Shown: positions 15,610 to 16,171 of the stretch, piece after piece
Numbering within the stretch: position 1 is the first letter of the stretch
Layout: every line of letters begins with the position of its first letter
Assembly (NCBI GenBank): GCA_031539425.1
Contig: JAVKLI010000012.1
Location: 1-16,171, forward strand
Reading direction: 5' to 3'
From: UBA4416 sp031539425
GTDB lineage: Bacteria > Bacteroidota > Bacteroidia > B-17B0 > Aurantibacillaceae
DNA: 16,171 nt
Position numbers and translations under genes: made by a program
Notes under the pieces: model-generated
Seen by the model: only the letters and a program-made list of their open reading frames with translations
The model's database searches: none
Told to the model about the DNA's origin: nothing

Positions 15610-16171
15610 TTATTTATATTGCTTGTTTTCAAGAGCTTTTAGGCGTTGTTCGAGAGTTTGTTTTATTAAATTAATAGCCTCTACTTCTTGCTTTTGAGCC
15701 TCTATAATACGTTGTTGCTCTTGTATAGCAGCTGTAAGCACAGATACCATATTGGCATAATTGATACTTTTGGTGTTGAGGCTATCTTTAGCTGTTTTTA
15801 CAAATTCTGGAAACAAAGCCTCTACCTCTTGCGCTATAAAACCTAATGTTTTTACATTGTTTTCATTTTTGCTTGTATCTTTCCATAAATATGAAACTGG
15901 ACGTAACTTAAGCACAGTAGCAAGCGTACGCGCTGTAGCCAAGGTTTCAACATCTTTTTTTAAGCGCCCATCCGAACGCCCCTGCACGGCATCACAACCT
16001 ATAACACCAGCCACCTCCAACTTCGCAGTTGGGTTCGTGGTACCAATCCCTACGTTGCCGGAGGTGTTTTCTGATAGCACTTTCCGATTAATACCAAACC
16101 CTCCCCCTTCTGATCCTCTAATATACATATCAGCGTTTGAACCAAAGGGTAATATAATTTGAGAATTATAA
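15610..16171 (-). CDS. tail-fibre-type protein with peptidase S74 intramolecular chaperone domain (5' end outside the window)
   Basis: The reading frame is open through the window's right edge (14 more residues upstream of the internal Met at 16128), so this is the C-terminal part of a larger protein. Numbered from that Met: GNVGIGTTNPTAKLEVAG (24-41), the typical short repeat before such domains; the S74 motif SDGRLK (52-57), whose Ser52 and Lys57 match the autocleavage dyad of phage endosialidase tail spikes; LRPVSYLWKD (75-84); GFIAQEVEALFPE (96-108); and a C-terminal coiled coil (about 130-170). In this family the domain folds as a trimer, guides folding of the upstream shaft, and cuts itself off just before the Ser. 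Bacteroidota carry many chromosomal versions on putative surface proteins. It is likely co-transcribed with the Hint gene. Positions 15961-16080 are far richer in GC than the flanks. Confidence 0.88.
   Translation of the reverse strand, partial: YNSQIILPFGSNADMYIRGSEGGGFGINRKVLSENTSGNVGIGTTNPTAKLEVAGVIGCDAVQGRSDGRLKKDVETLATARTLATVLKLRPVSYLWKDTSKNENNVKTLGFIAQEVEALFPEFVKTAKDSLNTKSINYANMVSVLTAAIQEQQRIIEAQKQEVEAINLIKQTLEQRLKALENKQYK

Overview
The window reads as a low-GC, free-living member of the phylum Bacteroidota. Four things point there: a secreted giant ending in a type IX secretion (T9SS) type B sorting domain, an E1 alpha/beta fusion dehydrogenase of the kind common in that phylum, several promoter boxes matching the Bacteroidota -7 consensus TAnnTTTG, and near absence of Shine-Dalgarno sequences. 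No RNA gene, transposase, integrase or CRISPR array is visible. The standard genetic code fits throughout.

Layout. Positions 1-436 are non-coding and carry a GC-rich tandem intergenic repeat. Minus-strand block A (4266 down to 437) is adenosylhomocysteinase, a MarC-family membrane protein and a YheS-like ABC-F ATPase, with gaps of 23 and 3 nt, so it is probably one transcript started from a promoter just upstream of 4266. Minus-strand block B (about 6942 down to 4468) is a WbpE-like sugar aminotransferase followed 12 nt later by a UDP-glucose 6-dehydrogenase, a nucleotide-sugar pair for surface polysaccharide. A 730-790 bp AT-rich divergent intergenic region follows. Plus-strand block C (7734-10527) is the fused 2-oxoacid dehydrogenase E1 and an SDR protein with an unusual active site, separated by 1 nt. 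Next, on the plus strand, is a 1188-residue secreted protein built from eleven Cys-paired repeats and a T9SS C-terminal domain (10759-14325).

The right end (14606 to the edge, minus strand) is the most unusual part. It is a two-gene unit encoding a tail-fibre-type protein with a self-cleaving peptidase S74 intramolecular chaperone domain (5' end cut by the window edge), followed 20 nt later by a secreted protein ending in a Hint (intein/hedgehog-type) autoprocessing domain. A copy of the intergenic repeat, inverted relative to the one at position 1, lies between this unit and the convergent giant gene.

The left two-thirds is mostly core metabolism and envelope biosynthesis. The right third is accessory surface biology: a T9SS-exported adhesin-like protein next to two neighbouring proteins that both carry predicted self-processing modules. 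That pair is the best candidate for something new, although each family is known on its own.
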